Origin: Bartonella rattaustraliani AUST/NH4
GTDB lineage: Bacteria; Pseudomonadota; Alphaproteobacteria; Rhizobiales; Rhizobiaceae
Assembly (NCBI RefSeq): GCF_000312565.1
Contig: NZ_CALW02000009.1
Span: forward strand, 1-64,000
Length of the DNA: 64,000 bases
Reading direction: 5' to 3'
Shown: piece after piece, positions 30,453 through 43,381 of the stretch
Layout of the letters: each line of letters starts with the position of its first letter
Numbering within the stretch: the first letter of the stretch is position 1
The notes under the pieces: generated by a model
What the model saw: the letters and a program-made list of their open reading frames with translations, nothing else
Database searches by the model: none
Told to the model about the DNA's origin: nothing
Program-made: the position numbers and the translations under genes

Positions 30453-31853
30453 TTATTCACGCCAAAAAGCGGGGATAAAGAGTACAAATATGGTTATAAT
30501 TTCAAGACGCCCAGCTAGCATAAGAAAACTCAGGATCCATAAAGCATTATCATTGATGGTAGAGAAATTACCAACAGGACCAATAATATCTCCAAAACCT
30601 GGGCCAACATTTGAAAGAGCCGTTAAAACACCTGTGAAAGCAGAAGTAAAGTCAAGACCGGTTGTTAGTAAAAGAGCAGTGCCAATGATAAGGCAGAACA
30701 TGTAAAGAGATACAAAAAACAAAACGGCTTTGGCAACATCACTTGATATATTTACGCGATCATATCGCGCTTTTACAATAACATTAGGAAAAAGGAGCTT
30801 TTCTATGTTTGTTTGTGTAATACGCCAAAGAATAATGAGGCGGTTGATTTTCATGCCTCCAGAGGTGGAACCAGCGCAGCCGCCTGTAAAAGAAACAATG
30901 AAAAACACTCCAAGTGCAAAAGGTCCCCAAAGTTGATAATCTTCAGCACTATAACCCGTTGTACTTATGATCGATGTAAGATGAAAAATGGCATCAAGAA
31001 AAACCAAATGAAAAGCGCGATGATCATGAAATCGTAGCCATACTGCTAAAGCAAAGCTGAAGAGGAGAACAATATAGAGAAAAACCACTACTTGTTGGTC
31101 CATAAAGCGCTTGGAATGGCCAGGAAGAACGAGCTTAACATACAGAATAAAGGGTAGTGCGGAGAGTAACATAAAAATTGTTGCAATAATTAAGATAGCT
31201 GGTTTGTCAGAAAAATAACCAAAAGAGGCATCATGGGTTGAGAAACCAGCTGTTGCTACCGTGCTCATTGCGTGATTTATAGCATCAAATAAGCTCATGC
31301 CAGAAGCAAAATAGGAAAGCATACAAGCCAGTGTTAGTCCAACATAAGCTATGATAATTCCATTGGCAATTTGGTTGATGCGGGGCAATATTTTTTCAGA
31401 TTTATCAGATGATTCCATGTGAAAAAGCTGCACTCCACCAACACGCAGTGAAGGCAAAAGCAATAAAGCAAGACCGATAAAGCCGATTCCTCCAATCCAA
31501 CACATGATGGAACGCCATAGCAATATACTTCTCGATAAACTATCAAGACCAGTGATAACTGTGGAGCCGGTGGTGGTAATTCCAGAGACGGCTTCAAAAA
31601 CGGCTTCTGCTAGAGAAATTGAGAGAGGAGAAAGATAAAGAGGTAAGGCACCCACGACGATTCCAGTGAGCCAAAGGCAAACGGTGAGCATAAAGCCAAG
31701 CCGAGGCGAAAAACGACAGGTTGCACCTTTGGTGGCTAAAAGAATCAAAGTTGCTAACATGGTTGTTATGGCACAAGAATAAAGAAAGGTTATCCAATGA
31801 TGGTTGCTGTCATGCAAATCCACAAGGATGGGCAGAAGCATGGCTCCACCCAT
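30453..31853 (-). CDS. trkH: Trk system potassium uptake protein TrkH
   Basis: A 466-residue K+-translocating membrane subunit with four M1-P-M2 repeats. Each selectivity-filter glycine is visible: SGITTTGSTV, STVATAGFST, ISTTGYSAED and LSNVGPGFGD. GGCAGSTSGGMKINR, the conserved loop after the third filter, is present. The first in-frame ATG is at 31853. The frame stays open about 18 codons further upstream and looks like the end of the first helix (FIINVCARFALI) but offers no ATG, GTG or TTG there. The true start may be a rare codon, or the N-terminus may be trimmed. The TrkA partner is not in the window. Confidence 0.93.
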   Translation of the reverse strand: MGGAMLLPILVDLHDSNHHWITFLYSCAITTMLATLILLATKGATCRFSPRLGFMLTVCLWLTGIVVGALPLYLSPLSISLAEAVFEAVSGITTTGSTVITGLDSLSRSILLWRSIMCWIGGIGFIGLALLLLPSLRVGGVQLFHMESSDKSEKILPRINQIANGIIIAYVGLTLACMLSYFASGMSLFDAINHAMSTVATAGFSTHDASFGYFSDKPAILIIATIFMLLSALPFILYVKLVLPGHSKRFMDQQVVVFLYIVLLFSFALAVWLRFHDHRAFHLVFLDAIFHLTSIISTTGYSAEDYQLWGPFALGVFFIVSFTGGCAGSTSGGMKINRLIILWRITQTNIEKLLFPNVIVKARYDRVNISSDVAKAVLFFVSLYMFCLIIGTALLLTTGLDFTSAFTGVLTALSNVGPGFGDIIGPVGNFSTINDNALWILSFLMLAGRLEIITIFVLFIPAFWRE

Positions 31854-32141
31854 AATTAATGCAAAACGTGCACAGACATTGATAATAAACTGAAAAATGA
31901 CCGTTCCCTATCTTTAGTATTGTTTTTCTCACAATTTTGTTCGCATAAGAATTTACGCTTTTCTCTTTACGGGATAAAGATTAATTTCTACCTTAAGCAG
32001 AATTTGATAATCAAGCCTTTCTATCATACATGGGAAGGAATACGTAACCTGATAACAGAGGTTCTTGAAAAATATTTTTTAAGATCTGTATTTCGTGATA
32101 ATTTATAGAATAATTAAAGCACAAAAAATGGAAGGGATTCT

Positions 32142-33095
32142 ATGACACAATCGCATATTCCTTTGCTTATTATTGGCTCAGGTCCCGCTGGTTATACAGC
32201 GGCAATCTATGCGGCAAGGGCAATGCTGAAACCAGTTTTGGTTACTGGATTGCAGCAGGGGGGGCAGTTGACAATTACAACGGATGTGGAAAATTATCCA
32301 GGCTTTGCAGATCCCATTCAAGGACCATGGTTGATGGAACAAATGGCAAAACAAGCTGAAAATATGGGAACAAAAATTATCTATGAGAGTATCACAAAGG
32401 CGGATTTATTAAAATATCCTTTTGTTTTATATGGAGATTCAGGAACGCAATATTGTTGTGAGGCACTTATTATTGCAACAGGGGCGCAGGCACGCTGGCT
32501 TGGTTTAGAAAGTGAACAGACTTTTATGGGTGGGGGGGTTTCTGCTTGCGCTACTTGTGATGGCTTTTTTTATCGTGGTAAAGATGTCATTGTTGTTGGG
32601 GGTGGAAACACAGCCGTTGAGGAAGCGCTTTATTTAGCGAATATAGCAAAGAGTGTTAGTGTGGTTCATCGGCGTGGTGATTTTCGTGCAGAGAAAATTT
32701 TGCAAGATAGATTATTTGCTTGTGATAATGTACGTGTTATCTGGGACCATGTTGTAGAAGAAATCATTGGTCTGCCAGCTCAAGATTCAAGAGGTGCTAT
32801 CGTTACAGGTGCACGTCTTAAAAATGTTAAAACGGGGCAAGAAACTCAAGTAGAGGCGGAGGGAATCTTCATTGCTATTGGGCATGATCCCGCTGTTTCT
32901 TTGTTTGAAGGGCAGCTCAAACAAAAACAAGGTGGCTATTTATGGACAGAACCAGATTCCACAAAAACAAGCATTGCTGGGGTTTTTGCAGCAGGTGATG
33001 TAACAGATGAAACATTTCGTCAAGCTGTGACAGCAGCAGGGATGGGATGTATGGCGGCACTGGAAGCAGAGCGTTTTTTAGGTCTTATGCTTTAA
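32142..33095 (+). CDS. trxB: Thioredoxin-disulfide reductase
   Basis: A 317-residue flavoprotein that reduces thioredoxin with NADPH. The FAD-binding motif is IIGSGPAGYTAA near the N-terminus. The redox-active pair is C136 and C139 in ACATCDGFF, the NADPH motif is VVGGGNTAVEEAL, and the second FAD motif AGDVTDETFRQAVTAAGMG closes the protein. GGAAGGG lies 5 bases before the ATG. The LysR regulator gene follows in the same direction after about 55 bases, and the two may be co-transcribed. Confidence 0.97.
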   Translation: MTQSHIPLLIIGSGPAGYTAAIYAARAMLKPVLVTGLQQGGQLTITTDVENYPGFADPIQGPWLMEQMAKQAENMGTKIIYESITKADLLKYPFVLYGDSGTQYCCEALIIATGAQARWLGLESEQTFMGGGVSACATCDGFFYRGKDVIVVGGGNTAVEEALYLANIAKSVSVVHRRGDFRAEKILQDRLFACDNVRVIWDHVVEEIIGLPAQDSRGAIVTGARLKNVKTGQETQVEAEGIFIAIGHDPAVSLFEGQLKQKQGGYLWTEPDSTKTSIAGVFAAGDVTDETFRQAVTAAGMGCMAALEAERFLGLML

Positions 33096-33149
33096 AGGGT
33101 ATACAGGCATAAAAGCGCATTGCAAAAGTAAAAAGTGAGAGGTAAAATT

Positions 33150-34055
33150 GTGACGTCACCATTGGATTGGGATAAATTAAGAGTTTTTCATGCAGTAGCA
33201 GACGCAGGGTCTTTCACACATGCGGCAGAAAAGCTTTATTTATCCCAATCTGCGATTTCACGACAAGTTTCGGCTTTAGAGAAGGAGGTTGGGGTATCGT
33301 TGTTTCAGCGTCATGCGCGTGGGTTAATCTTAACAGAGCAAGGTAAAATTCTTTATCGTGCAACGCATGATGTTTTGATGAAGCTTGAAAGTGTACGTTC
33401 GCAACTCACTGAAAGTTATGAAAAGCCAGCGGGAAATTTGCGGATTACATCGACCTATGGAATGGGAGCGGGATGGCTTGTGGAGCGTATGCCTGAATTT
33501 CTTAGTCTTTATCCGGATATACGGGTTCAGCTTTTATTTGATGATAAAGAACTCGACTTGATGATGGGGTATGCAGACTGTGCTGTTCGTTTACAGCAGC
33601 CGCTACAGCCTGATCTTGTACAAAGAAAATTATTTACAATTTATATGCATGTTTATGCCTCAAAAAATTATATTGCAAATTATGGCAAACCAGAAACATT
33701 ATCTGATCTTGATACACATCGCATTATTTCATTCGGTGAACCTGTTCCGGCTTATTTATCTGGTTTAAATTGGTTGGAAAAGGCTGGTAGAAGTGATGGA
33801 TCTTTACGCCCTTCAGTTTTGCGAATTAATAATATTATTTCAATCAAGAATGCAATTATGTGTGATTTGGGTATCGCTGTGCTTCCTGACTATATCGTGA
33901 ATCATGATGAGCGACTTGTACGTCTTTTCCCTGAGATGGTGGACATTCCTTCTTTTGATACTTTTTTTTGTTATCCTTATGCTTTAAAAAATTTGGCCAA
34001 GCTGAGAGCTTTTCGAGATTATATTTTTTTAAAAGCGCGTCAGTGGTCTTTTTGA
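33150..34055 (+). CDS. LysR-family transcriptional regulator
   Basis: A 301-residue regulator. The winged helix-turn-helix covers about residues 5-65 (LRVFHAVADAGSFTHAAEKL and LSQSAISRQVSALEKEVGVS), followed by a linker helix and a periplasmic-binding-like effector domain (from about residue 90, LRITSTYGMGAGW). The frame can start at a GTG at 33135, but the GTG at 33150 has GAGAGG at good spacing, so I use it. It sits just behind trxB in the same direction, an arrangement common in Rhizobiales. The ligand and targets are unknown; no divergent target gene adjoins it. A strong terminator lies about 185 bases after the stop. Confidence 0.92.
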   Translation: MTSPLDWDKLRVFHAVADAGSFTHAAEKLYLSQSAISRQVSALEKEVGVSLFQRHARGLILTEQGKILYRATHDVLMKLESVRSQLTESYEKPAGNLRITSTYGMGAGWLVERMPEFLSLYPDIRVQLLFDDKELDLMMGYADCAVRLQQPLQPDLVQRKLFTIYMHVYASKNYIANYGKPETLSDLDTHRIISFGEPVPAYLSGLNWLEKAGRSDGSLRPSVLRINNIISIKNAIMCDLGIAVLPDYIVNHDERLVRLFPEMVDIPSFDTFFCYPYALKNLAKLRAFRDYIFLKARQWSF

Positions 34056-34239
34056 GGAGATGGAGCCAAAGCTATGTGTTTATTGCATAGCAGATACGTT
34101 GAAGTTTTTCTTGTGCTTTTTCTCATAAAATGACATAGAATGTTATCTCTTGATTATGTTGCCTCCCATTGCATTTTCTTGAGTGTTCCCTTGTGGAAAT
34201 TCACGGGGTTGGTTCTATCTCCGGGGATTTCCTGAGTTT

Positions 34240-34266
34240 GCCGGACAATTTGTCCGGCTTTTTTTT
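34240..34266 (+). terminator. Rho-independent terminator downstream of the LysR gene
   Basis: A perfect 7-bp GC-rich stem (GCCGGAC with GTCCGGC) around a 5-base AT loop is followed directly by a run of eight T residues. It is one of the clearest terminators in the window and probably ends the trxB-lysR transcript. Confidence 0.88.
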
Positions 34267-34843
34267 ATTTTTAGGGAAAACTCTCAATATACAGATATAT
34301 TGGAAGATAATAAGAAAGAAATTTTAATAGCTTTGAGAATTTCAACAATTTCCTACATCACTCTGTGATGAGGTACGTTGGCAAATATTGTCTTATTATC
34401 ATTTTTGTGAAATGGAAAAGGTCTGACGCAAGACATCATATTTGTAAGTATCAGATTCTTCTGGTATCGTATCTTCATAAAGATACGTTTCATTTTTATT
34501 GAAGTATAAGTTTTACGAAGTGTAAAAGCGTTTTTGATGATCATCGTTTAGGATAACAGCCATAATTCAAAAAGAGTTTTGATCATAGAATTAAAAGAGT
34601 GAAGGGTACAAGTTTCAACGTAGAGAAAAAAGGAAGCGGTATGCTTTTATAAACATGCGATATGTATCGTTGTTTATCTTTCACGTGTGTGAAGAAGTAT
34701 TTCATTTTTTGTTTGCAGTATATGTGCTTCTACAGTTTTCTTGAGGTGCTGTTTCTATAGAATCCAATTATTAAAATAGCCCAAAAACTCTCAATAGAAT
34801 TGATGAGCAATGAAATTGGAACAGCAGAAGACGCTTAACGTTT
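34267..34843. other. Spacer between LysR terminator and aatA, no gene
   Basis: About 580 bases of AT-rich sequence at the 3' side of aatA. Short open frames on both strands show no family character. Confidence 0.5.
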
Positions 34844-36545
<1,702 letters not shown>

Positions 36546-36549
36546 TCAA

Positions 36550-36965
36550 AGAGAAAAATACTGTGCAACTGTGTTGCATGTGCACGGGCTTGTTTTAAAG
36601 AGACATATCTTAGGGAACCTAAGTCCATTTCATGGCGTCGTCTGTGAATGGTATAGCGATAAAGCCATTGCGCGCCACCATCTTTACGCTTATGAAGGTA
36701 CAAACCCGCACTCTCATTCTTGACCAGCTCATGGTATATTTACGAGCTCATAGTATTGCAACAGTCCTTGCATGAAGGCGGTTCATGAGAGGCATTTTTC
36801 CTTCTTTCTTTGTATAATTTTTATCCACATATTAATTCCGCTGATAGTGGAAAGCCAAGTGAACAAAATTCAACATAAAGTAGTTTGAAATGAGAGAATC
36901 ATAACAGTATTCGGGGGTATGATTCAAGCTGTATATCGATAAATAATCCTTATTAATTAATATGT
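36550..36965 (-). repeat. Integrase-5'-end repeat, copy H
   Basis: A copy oriented minus. The arm-domain part (GTTTTAAAGAGACATATCTT, CCATTGCGCGCCACCATCTT) is followed by the upstream block (CATGAGAGGCATTTTTCC, GCCAAGTGAACAAAATTCAA, GAATCATAACAGTATTCGGG). Indels break the integrase frame, and the plus frame at 36448-36723 is its shadow. Confidence 0.75.
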
Positions 36966-37290
36966 TGCTATTGTAATGAGTGTTTTATAAAGAATGGTAT
37001 TGTTGTTTCTTCAAAGAAGAAACAACAGTTTGAATGTATTTTTTTTATGCTTTAACAAAAATCTTCTTTTTTGATGAGAGAATGAAGAAGGCTGCATTTT
37101 TCTTCTGACTGAGAATGTGGAAGGTCTCAAGTTTGAGAAACTTTATTCCATTGAGGACCTAGTATGTCGTTTTTTGGGAAATTTTACAAAAAATGTGAAG
37201 AATTGAAAGGGAAGGGATGAAAATATCTTAATGATTGTTTCAATAAGAAAGTGCCTTATTTTATAAGAATAAATGACACTTTATAAAAAG

Positions 37291-37324
37291 CAAAAAATCT
37301 CCGTCTGTTAAGACGAAGATTTTT
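37291..37324 (-). terminator. Rho-independent terminator of the cold-shock gene
   Basis: On the minus strand the sequence pairs as AAAATCTTCGTCT with AGACGGAGATTTT around a TAAC loop. A T-rich tail follows. It lies about 25 bases past the cold-shock stop codon. Confidence 0.75.
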
Positions 37325-37349
37325 AAATAACTGTCGCAGAATTTAAAGA

Positions 37350-37559
37350 TCAAAGTGCAGAAAGATTACTAGCGGCAAATTTTCCGGAACGACGATCTTG
37401 CAAAACGTCATAAGAGACTTTTTGTCCTTCATTAAGGCTGCTTAAACCTGAACGCTCAACAGCGGAAATGTGCACAAAAACATCGGCACTTCCATCGTTA
37501 GGCTGAATAAATCCGAAACCTTTTGTTGTGTTAAACCACTTAACTGTTCCTGTAGACAT
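37350..37559 (-). CDS. Cold-shock domain protein (CspA family)
   Basis: A 69-residue single cold-shock domain that binds single-stranded RNA/DNA. RNP1 is KGFGFI at residues 13-18 and RNP2 is VFVHI at 27-31; it starts MSTGTVKWFN as usual. A strong AAGGAG precedes the ATG. About 250 bases separate it from the carB 3' end; like other csp genes it may have a long 5' leader, but I cannot show a promoter. Its own terminator lies directly downstream. Paralogues are likely elsewhere in the genome. Confidence 0.95.
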   Translation of the reverse strand: MSTGTVKWFNTTKGFGFIQPNDGSADVFVHISAVERSGLSSLNEGQKVSYDVLQDRRSGKFAASNLSAL

Positions 37560-37814
37560 AGGAAACTCCTTAGAATAGATAAATTATAGAGTGCACTGAA
37601 AGCATAAAGCCCTCATACAGCTTGAAATCGAAATTGGGTGGGATAAGTTTCGTCGAAAGTGCAGATTGCACAAGAAAGAAAGTCACATAACCGAAAGTCC
37701 GATAAACTTTACATAAGGAGTTTTGAGGTAAAAAGCAAGTCTTAATCTGTATTTTTACACGAAGAAAAAATTGAGAGAAAAACAGAATAATGTTTTGTAC
37801 CATAGTTGAGAAAA

Positions 37815-40800
37815 TTACGTCAAATAGCTTTGCAGTGAGCGTACCTCAAGATTACTGTTTTTGAGTGCTTTGATAGCTTTTACGACAGCTTCGGCTCCAG
37901 CCATTGTTGTATAATAGGGGACCTTTTGCATAAGTGCGGCATGACGCAATGATTTGGAATCTGAGATAGCACTGGCCGTGCTGGTTGTATTGAAAATCAA
38001 TTGAATTTGTCGATTCCGAATGGCATCTTCAATATGGGGATGCCCTTCTAGCACTTTGTTAATTTTTTTTGCTTCAATATGATGTTCGGTAAGAAATTTT
38101 TGTGTGCCACTTGTTGCTAAAATGGAAAAACCAAGCTCAGTTAAAATCTTTACGGGATTTAAGATACGTTTTTTATCTTCATCTCTTACAGAAACAAATA
38201 ACGTGCCTTCTTTGGGAAGTTCAACACCGGCTCCAAGTTGGGATTTAGCAAAGGCAAGAGCAAATTCATAATCAAGTCCCATAACCTCACCAGTTGAACG
38301 CATTTCTGGACCAAGAAGTGTATCAATACCTGAAAAACGTGCAAAAGGAAAAACAGCTTCTTTGACAGCGATATGCTGCTTTTTCTGTTTTGAGGGAGGT
38401 CCACCATAAGCTTGAAGAGCTTGGGTAAGCGTTTCTCCTGCCATAATACGTGCTGCTATTTTGGCAATGGGACGGCCAATTGTTTTTGCAACGAATGGAA
38501 CAGTCCGTGAAGCACGGGGATTCACTTCTAAGACATAAATTGCACCATCTTTAATGGCATATTGGACATTCATCAAGCCACGAACGTGAAGTGCGTGAGC
38601 TAATGCTTTGGTTTGACGTTCTAATTCAGTGATTATTTCGTGGGAGAGTGTATGAACTGGTAAAGAACAGGCTGAATCACCAGAGTGGATTCCTGCTTCT
38701 TCAATATGTTCCATAATACCAACAACAAGCGTTTCTTCTCCATCACACAGACAATCAACATCAACTTCAATTGCTTCTGTTAAATAGGTATCAAATAAAA
38801 GTGGATTTTTACCAAGCAATGTGTTGATCTGTCCCGTTTTGTCATTGGGATAACGGGCTTTGATATCTTCTGGAACCAGCTCCGGTACACTTGCAAGCAG
38901 ATAGTTTTGCAAGCTACGTTCGTCGCGAATAATTTCCATAGCGCGTCCTCCTAAAACATAGGAAGGACGTACAATCAATGGAAAGCCTAGTTCATGGGCG
39001 ATAAGGCGCGCTTGTTCGACGGAATGCGCAATGCCATTTCGAGGTTGTGTTAAATTAAGCTTGAATAGCAACTTTTGAAAGCGATCTCTGTCTTCTGCTA
39101 AATCAATAGCGTCAGGTGAAGTGCCTAGAATGGGGATATTGTGTTTTTCTAGTGCACTTGCCAATTTTAGGGGTGTTTGTCCGCCAAATTGAACAATAAC
39201 ACCAACCAATTCACCTTTTTCCTGTTCTGTTTCTAAAATAGCGATAACATCTTCTGTGGTTAAAGACTCAAAGTAAAGACGATCAGAGGTATCGTAATCG
39301 GTCGAGACGGTTTCAGGATTACAGTTAATCATAATGGCTTCAAAGCCTGCATCACGGAGTGCAAAAGCAGCGTGGCAGCAACAATAGTCAAATTCAATGC
39401 CTTGTCCGATACGGTTTGGACCGCCCCCTAAAATAGCAACTTTTTTGCGCTCAGAAACTTGTGCTTCCGAGTGTTCGACATTTGCAAAGGGAACTTCATA
39501 GGTTGAATACATATAGGCTGTGGGTGAAGAAAATTCTGCAGCGCAAGTATCAATCCGTTTGAAAACATGCTTAACACCGAGTGATTTGCGCAAAGCAGCC
39601 ACAGCATCTGGCTCTTGTTCTGTGAGGGTGGCTAAACGCGCATCTGAAAAGCCCATGGCTTTTAACATGCGGAAATTGTCTGCATCTTGCGGTAAACCAT
39701 GGGTGCGAATGCGCTGTTCCATTTCAATAATAGAGGCTATTTGCTCCAAAAACCATGGATCAATTTTGCTCATTTGGTGAATTTCATTTAAAGACAAGCC
39801 CGCACGCATTGCTTGGGCTATGTAGCGCAGACGATCGGAGGTTGGTATTGCAATGGCAGAGTGTATAGAGCTTTTTTCATCACCCTCAGCATGTTCAGGG
39901 ATGATAATTTCATCAAGACCGGTAAGACCTGTTTCGAGACCACGAAGTGCTTTTTGCAGTGATTCTTGAAAAGTGCGTCCAATTGCCATGACCTCTCCCA
40001 CCGATTTCATTGCAGTTGTTAAGACAGGAGATGAACCAGGAAACTTTTCGAAGGCAAAACGAGGAATTTTGGTAACGATATAGTCAATAGAAGGCTCAAA
40101 GGAGGCTGGTGTTGCACCGCCCGTGATATCATTTTTTAATTCATCAAGTGTATAGCCAATTGCCAATTTAGCAGCAACTTTGGCAATTGGAAAGCCTGTT
40201 GCTTTTGAGGCAAGTGCTGAAGAGCGAGAAACACGCGGATTCATTTCAATAACGATGAGGCGGCCATTTTCAGGATTGACAGCAAATTGTACATTGGAGC
40301 CACCAGTTTCAACACCAATTTCACGCAAAACAGCAATGGAAGCATTGCGCATACGTTGATACTCTTTATCCGTTAAGGTGAGAGCAGGGGCTACGGTGAT
40401 GGAATCACCAGTATGGATTCCCATTGGATCAATGTTTTCAATAGAACAAACGATGATACAGTTGTCGTTTTTATCACGAACAACTTCCATCTCATATTCT
40501 TTCCATCCCAAAACACTTTCTTCAATCAAAACTTCTGTTGTTGGTGAAGCTTCAAGACCACGTTCAATAATTTCATAAAATTCAGAACGATTGTAAGCAA
40601 TGCCACCACCTGTACCACCAAGTGTAAATGAAGGACGGATGATCGCTGGTAATCCGATAATATCAAGAGCTTGAACAGCTTTTGCTGTTGCATGGGCTAT
40701 ATAATGTTGTTTGCGGTCGGCTTCTGTGTGTCGCCAATCATGCTCAAGCTCTTCTAATGCTTGATCAAGCGCATTACCGGAAAATTTTTCTTTCAGTTCA

Positions 40801-41300
40801 TCGCACATTTTTGCATGTCGTTGGCGATTTTTTTCCTTAAGCTCTGTTGCATTGGCTAACATAGAACGCGGTGTTTCTAGACCGATTTTTGCCATCGCCT
40901 TGCGAAATAAAGCACGGTCTTCAGCTTTATCAATAGCATCGGCATTGGCACCGATCATTTCAACATGATAGCGGTCTAAAATGCCCATACGCTTTAATGA
41001 TAAAGCAGTATTGAGTGCTGTTTGTCCTCCCATAGTTGGTAAAAGCGCGTCAGGACGTTCACGGATGATAATCTGTGCAACGATTTCAGGAGTGATAGGC
41101 TCAATATAAGTTGCATCAGCTAAATCTGGATCTGTCATAATGGTGGCAGGATTAGAATTAACCAATATAATACGGTAGCCTTCTTCTTTTAATGCCTTAC
41201 AAGCTTGTGTACCTGAATAGTCAAATTCGCATGCTTGACCAATAACAATAGGTCCTGCTCCAATGATAAGAATAGATTTTATATCTGTGCGTTTTGGCAT
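37815..41300 (-). CDS. carB: Carbamoyl-phosphate synthase large subunit
   Basis: A 1161-residue enzyme with two homologous ATP-grasp halves, making carbamoyl phosphate for arginine and pyrimidine synthesis. Each half begins with a biotin-carboxylase-like motif ([20 protein letters not shown] and [18 protein letters not shown]). Glycine-rich ATP loops follow ([15 protein letters not shown] and [13 protein letters not shown]). The C-terminal regulatory MGS-like domain lies at about residues 1020-1150. It is roughly 90 residues longer than the E. coli enzyme because of a charged insertion at about residues 150-210, typical of Rhizobiales. AAGGA lies before the ATG. carA lies 611 bases upstream in the same direction. 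Confidence 0.98.
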   Translation of the reverse strand: MPKRTDIKSILIIGAGPIVIGQACEFDYSGTQACKALKEEGYRIILVNSNPATIMTDPDLADATYIEPITPEIVAQIIIRERPDALLPTMGGQTALNTALSLKRMGILDRYHVEMIGANADAIDKAEDRALFRKAMAKIGLETPRSMLANATELKEKNRQRHAKMCDELKEKFSGNALDQALEELEHDWRHTEADRKQHYIAHATAKAVQALDIIGLPAIIRPSFTLGGTGGGIAYNRSEFYEIIERGLEASPTTEVLIEESVLGWKEYEMEVVRDKNDNCIIVCSIENIDPMGIHTGDSITVAPALTLTDKEYQRMRNASIAVLREIGVETGGSNVQFAVNPENGRLIVIEMNPRVSRSSALASKATGFPIAKVAAKLAIGYTLDELKNDITGGATPASFEPSIDYIVTKIPRFAFEKFPGSSPVLTTAMKSVGEVMAIGRTFQESLQKALRGLETGLTGLDEIIIPEHAEGDEKSSIHSAIAIPTSDRLRYIAQAMRAGLSLNEIHQMSKIDPWFLEQIASIIEMEQRIRTHGLPQDADNFRMLKAMGFSDARLATLTEQEPDAVAALRKSLGVKHVFKRIDTCAAEFSSPTAYMYSTYEVPFANVEHSEAQVSERKKVAILGGGPNRIGQGIEFDYCCCHAAFALRDAGFEAIMINCNPETVSTDYDTSDRLYFESLTTEDVIAILETEQEKGELVGVIVQFGGQTPLKLASALEKHNIPILGTSPDAIDLAEDRDRFQKLLFKLNLTQPRNGIAHSVEQARLIAHELGFPLIVRPSYVLGGRAMEIIRDERSLQNYLLASVPELVPEDIKARYPNDKTGQINTLLGKNPLLFDTYLTEAIEVDVDCLCDGEETLVVGIMEHIEEAGIHSGDSACSLPVHTLSHEIITELERQTKALAHALHVRGLMNVQYAIKDGAIYVLEVNPRASRTVPFVAKTIGRPIAKIAARIMAGETLTQALQAYGGPPSKQKKQHIAVKEAVFPFARFSGIDTLLGPEMRSTGEVMGLDYEFALAFAKSQLGAGVELPKEGTLFVSVRDEDKKRILNPVKILTELGFSILATSGTQKFLTEHHIEAKKINKVLEGHPHIEDAIRNRQIQLIFNTTSTASAISDSKSLRHAALMQKVPYYTTMAGAEAVVKAIKALKNSNLEVRSLQSYLT

Positions 41301-41911
41301 GGTTTTTCCTTATGGTAAACATCCGTACGCGATTGCGGTAGGTAGAATATTTAAATTTTGATGTTAAAATAATTTTATAGGTTAAGTGACGAAGAAAGTA
41401 AGCAATAAAATCATTTTTCCATGTTTTTTTATGAATGACGGAGAATAGAGTGCGTAGAGCATAAGCAATTTTATGATTCAAGAAAGTTATTTGTGTAAAG
41501 CGTATAAACAATGCGTTTTTATGCGTATCATGGGGAGCATCAGGAACAAAAATATGCTTGTTTCTATGTTTTGTGAGCCTTTCTATTGTCTTTCCTTCTT
41601 GATGATACTGCAGCGTATGCTTTGTTATAGGGGCTTTGCTTTCATGACTTTTTACAAAATTCAATGATCCATGCGGTTTATTGATGATCAAGCTATTGAC
41701 TTTAAAAGAAAAGTTTAAAATAGAGCTCTGTCCTCTCTCTATAAGATGGTTGTGAATTGATTGTGTAATGCAACAAGCAAATCATGCTTGTATATTCTGG
41801 AAGCAGATTGCATTTTTTGTGATATGAAAATAACATATTTGTATGATATTCACATGGGGAAAGGCGATAACTTCAAGGCGAAGAATCCAAAAGGAAAATA
41901 TTTTAAGTGTG
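41301..41911. other. Spacer between carA and carB
   Basis: 611 bases without a credible gene. A 156-codon minus frame (41221-41691) enters carB in another frame and has no family character. The size suggests that carB has its own promoter here rather than being strictly co-transcribed with carA, but no boxes stand out. Confidence 0.5.
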
Positions 41912-43102
41912 CTACTTTTTATTATCCATAATAAGATTGCAGAAATGTCGAAAAAGGTAGTGGCTGTCTTGTGGTCCAGGAGAAGCTTCGGGGTGGTGTT
42001 GAACAGAGAAAACGGGCTTTCCAATTATCCGAATGCCACAGTTTGAACCATCAAAGAGGGAAATATGAGTCTCTTGGGCATGCTTTGGTAGCGATGTCGT
42101 TTCTACAGCAAAACCATGGTTCATTGATACAATCTCAACTTTTCCGGTATTAAGGTCTTTAACAGGATGATTGGCGCCATGGTGCCCTTGATGCATTTTT
42201 ATAGTCTTTGCCCCAAGAGTAAGAGCGAGAAGTTGATGACCAAGGCATATACCGAAAATCGGTACATTATGGTCAATGAGTGTCTTGATAGTTGGAACAG
42301 CGTATTCACCTGTCGCAGCTGGATCACCTGGTCCATTAGAAAGAAAAATGCCATCAGGATTCATTGCCAGAATTTCTTCGGCACTTGTACGTGCAGGTAC
42401 GATAGTAATGCGTGCATTTTGAGCTGCTAGAAGACGAAGAATATTACGTTTAATGCCATAGTCAATCGCAACAATATGAAGATTATGCACATTATTTGTA
42501 CTATATCCTTTATTCCATATCCATGGCTTTTCATCCCATTGCTTTAATGATCGAGAGGTCACATCTTTTGCAAGATCAAGGTCAACAAGTCCAGGCCATT
42601 TTTGTGCACGCTTCTTTAAAGTAGGAATATCAAAATCTCCGTGAGGATTGTGTGCGATGACGGCGTTTTGTGCCCCTCTTTCACGAATAAGAATGGTGAG
42701 TGCACGTGTATCAATACCACAAAGCGCAATAATTTTACGTGCTTTAAGCCATTGATTAAGGTTTCTATTTGCACGGTAGTTGGAGGGGTGTGTAATATCT
42801 GCTTTGAAAATAGCACCAACAGCACCGTGACAGTTAAGGGGAATAAGGTCTTCAATATCTTCGTTATTTGCCCCTGCATTTCCTATGTGAGGAAATGTAA
42901 AATTAATGATTTGTTGTGTATAGGATGGATCTGTGAGGATTTCTTCATAGCCGGTTATCGCTGTATTAAAACATATTTCAGCCTCAGCAATGCCAGCAGC
43001 ACCTGCTCCTTTACCCTCAATCACTGTGCCATCGGCTAATATTAAGAGAGCTGTAGGTTTTTTTACACTCCAAGAATCGCAAGATGAGATCATTTGTGTC
43101 AT
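41912..43102 (-). CDS. carA: Carbamoyl-phosphate synthase small subunit
   Basis: A 396-residue glutaminase subunit that feeds ammonia to CarB. The N-terminal CPSase domain begins ALLILADGTVIEGKGAG. The class I amidotransferase domain shows the nucleophile elbow FGICLGHQLLAL and the catalytic His/Glu in SVQHHPEASPGP. A TTG at 43117 opens the frame, but I choose the ATG 5 codons downstream (MTQMISS). It is divergent from the YqeY gene with about 280 bases between. Confidence 0.97.
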   Translation of the reverse strand: MTQMISSCDSWSVKKPTALLILADGTVIEGKGAGAAGIAEAEICFNTAITGYEEILTDPSYTQQIINFTFPHIGNAGANNEDIEDLIPLNCHGAVGAIFKADITHPSNYRANRNLNQWLKARKIIALCGIDTRALTILIRERGAQNAVIAHNPHGDFDIPTLKKRAQKWPGLVDLDLAKDVTSRSLKQWDEKPWIWNKGYSTNNVHNLHIVAIDYGIKRNILRLLAAQNARITIVPARTSAEEILAMNPDGIFLSNGPGDPAATGEYAVPTIKTLIDHNVPIFGICLGHQLLALTLGAKTIKMHQGHHGANHPVKDLNTGKVEIVSMNHGFAVETTSLPKHAQETHISLFDGSNCGIRIIGKPVFSVQHHPEASPGPQDSHYLFRHFCNLIMDNKK

Positions 43103-43381
43103 AGTGTGCACCCACAATTTATTATCTGAAAGGTATCATTCTTATCTGAAAGGATAATGACCAACGTTACACAAAAAGCACAACCATAACAGACGTTATG
43201 TATATTGTTCTTGCAATGTTTCGCTTGAGATAAAGAGTATAGGTATATTCTACGAAGAGGTAAAGTCCTGTTTTGAGATTTTCTGAGACTTTGTATGTTA
43301 ATTATTTTTTTACTATGCATTGCAAAAGATATAAAGGTTGGTTAGAAACGACCTTTTTATGTGAATAAATTGGGTAAATTC

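Noticed and set aside
41221-41691. 156-codon minus-strand open frame across the carA-carB gap
   Set aside because: Its end lies inside carB in another frame and its composition does not look coding.
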